Source: JAUVZF01 sp035529015
GTDB lineage: Bacteria > Planctomycetota > Phycisphaerae > FEN-1346
Direction: 5' to 3'
Assembly (NCBI GenBank): GCA_035529015.1
Contig: DATKXP010000551.1
Span: 1-7,012 of the forward strand
Length of the DNA stretch: 7,012 nucleotides
The position numbers and the translations under genes are program-made. Shown here in pieces: positions 6,647-7,012 of the stretch. How positions within the stretch are numbered: position 1 is the first letter of the stretch; each line of letters starts with the position of its first letter. Below the pieces are notes generated by a model. That model was not told the origin of the DNA. It made no database searches and worked only from the letters and a program-made list of their open reading frames with translations.

Positions 6647-6997
6647 ATGCCACAAGTCGTTTTCCTGCCGTACGATCTCCGCCTGGAAGTGCCGCGCGGA
6701 ACCAGCCTGCTGGCCGCCGCCGACGAGGTCGCCGAGATGGTGGACGATGATTTCTTCGTCGGCGAACTGTGCGAAGGGCGACACGAGTGCGGCAACTGCT
6801 GCGTCGAGATCGTCGAGGGGGCCGATGCCCTCTCCCCCGTGACGGACTCCGAGCGAAGGCTCCTGGCCGAACTCGGGCGCGGCCCCGACACGCGAACCGC
6901 CTGCACCGCCCGCATCCGTGGCGACGTGACGGTCCGCATCCCGAACCCGGTCAAGCATCAAGAGCGGGAGGGGGCCCAGATGCAGGCCCATCCGTAG
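6647..6997 (+). CDS. [2Fe-2S] ferredoxin
   Basis: A small soluble electron carrier of 116 residues with the adrenodoxin/plant-type beta-grasp fold. The cluster ligands are clear: Cys42-X5-Cys48-X2-Cys51-X34-Cys86, with the typical contexts FFVGELCEGRHECGNCCVEI and RTACTARIRGDVTV. Residue 52 is an additional Cys next to the third ligand. The segment LSPVTDSERRLLAEL (62-76) matches the helix usually found between the third and fourth ligands. The last 14 residues form a polar tail of no known role. AGGGG at 6635-6639 overlaps the stop codon of the preceding gene and lies 7 bases before the ATG, which suggests translational coupling. Its redox partner is not in the window. Adrenodoxin-type Fe-S assembly ferredoxin and xenobiotic or P450 ferredoxin are both possible. 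Confidence 0.9.
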   Translation: MPQVVFLPYDLRLEVPRGTSLLAAADEVAEMVDDDFFVGELCEGRHECGNCCVEIVEGADALSPVTDSERRLLAELGRGPDTRTACTARIRGDVTVRIPNPVKHQEREGAQMQAHP

Positions 6998-7012
6998 CAA
7001 GCCGTTCGCCTC

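Noticed and set aside
5716..6954. Minus-strand open frame of 412 codons opposite the parvulin and ferredoxin genes
   Set aside because: Both opposite-strand genes have clear family motifs, and this frame shows none.

Overview
The window is GC-rich, densely coding bacterial DNA. It holds five protein genes in two divergent groups, with no RNA gene, CRISPR array or insertion sequence. The lineage is not proven by anything here. High GC, Gram-negative-type envelope folding (a lipoprotein parvulin), a possible sigma-54 promoter before clpB and dispersed-looking palindromic repeats together make a planctomycete or similar Gram-negative phylum my best, low-confidence guess.

Left half (minus strand): the first 693 bases are the N-terminal 231 codons of the disaggregase ClpB, running off the window edge. 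A 208-base intergenic region (694-901) precedes it. That region holds a -24/-12 (sigma-54-type) promoter candidate, two upstream palindromes and a 5'-UTR hairpin. Upstream of it, in the same direction, is a 261-residue carbon-nitrogen hydrolase of the nitrilase superfamily (902-1687).

Centre: the divergent intergenic region (1688-1896) carries one promoter candidate for each side and, between them, an almost perfect palindrome (1788-1811).

Right half (plus strand): mfd (1897-5343), a parvulin-type peptidyl-prolyl isomerase lipoprotein (5383-6636) and a [2Fe-2S] ferredoxin (6647-6997) follow each other with gaps of 39 and 10 bases, so they look like one operon. A possible extra promoter overlaps the end of mfd. 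Mfd links stalled RNA polymerase to nucleotide excision repair, the parvulin acts in protein folding outside the cytoplasm, and the ferredoxin carries electrons. No shared pathway is evident.

The most notable structure is a 92-base nested palindromic element lying in frame inside mfd. It adds about 31 residues between two conserved blocks of the UvrB-like domain without breaking the gene, like the protein-inserted palindromic elements known from Rickettsia. All other genes look intact and ordinary.
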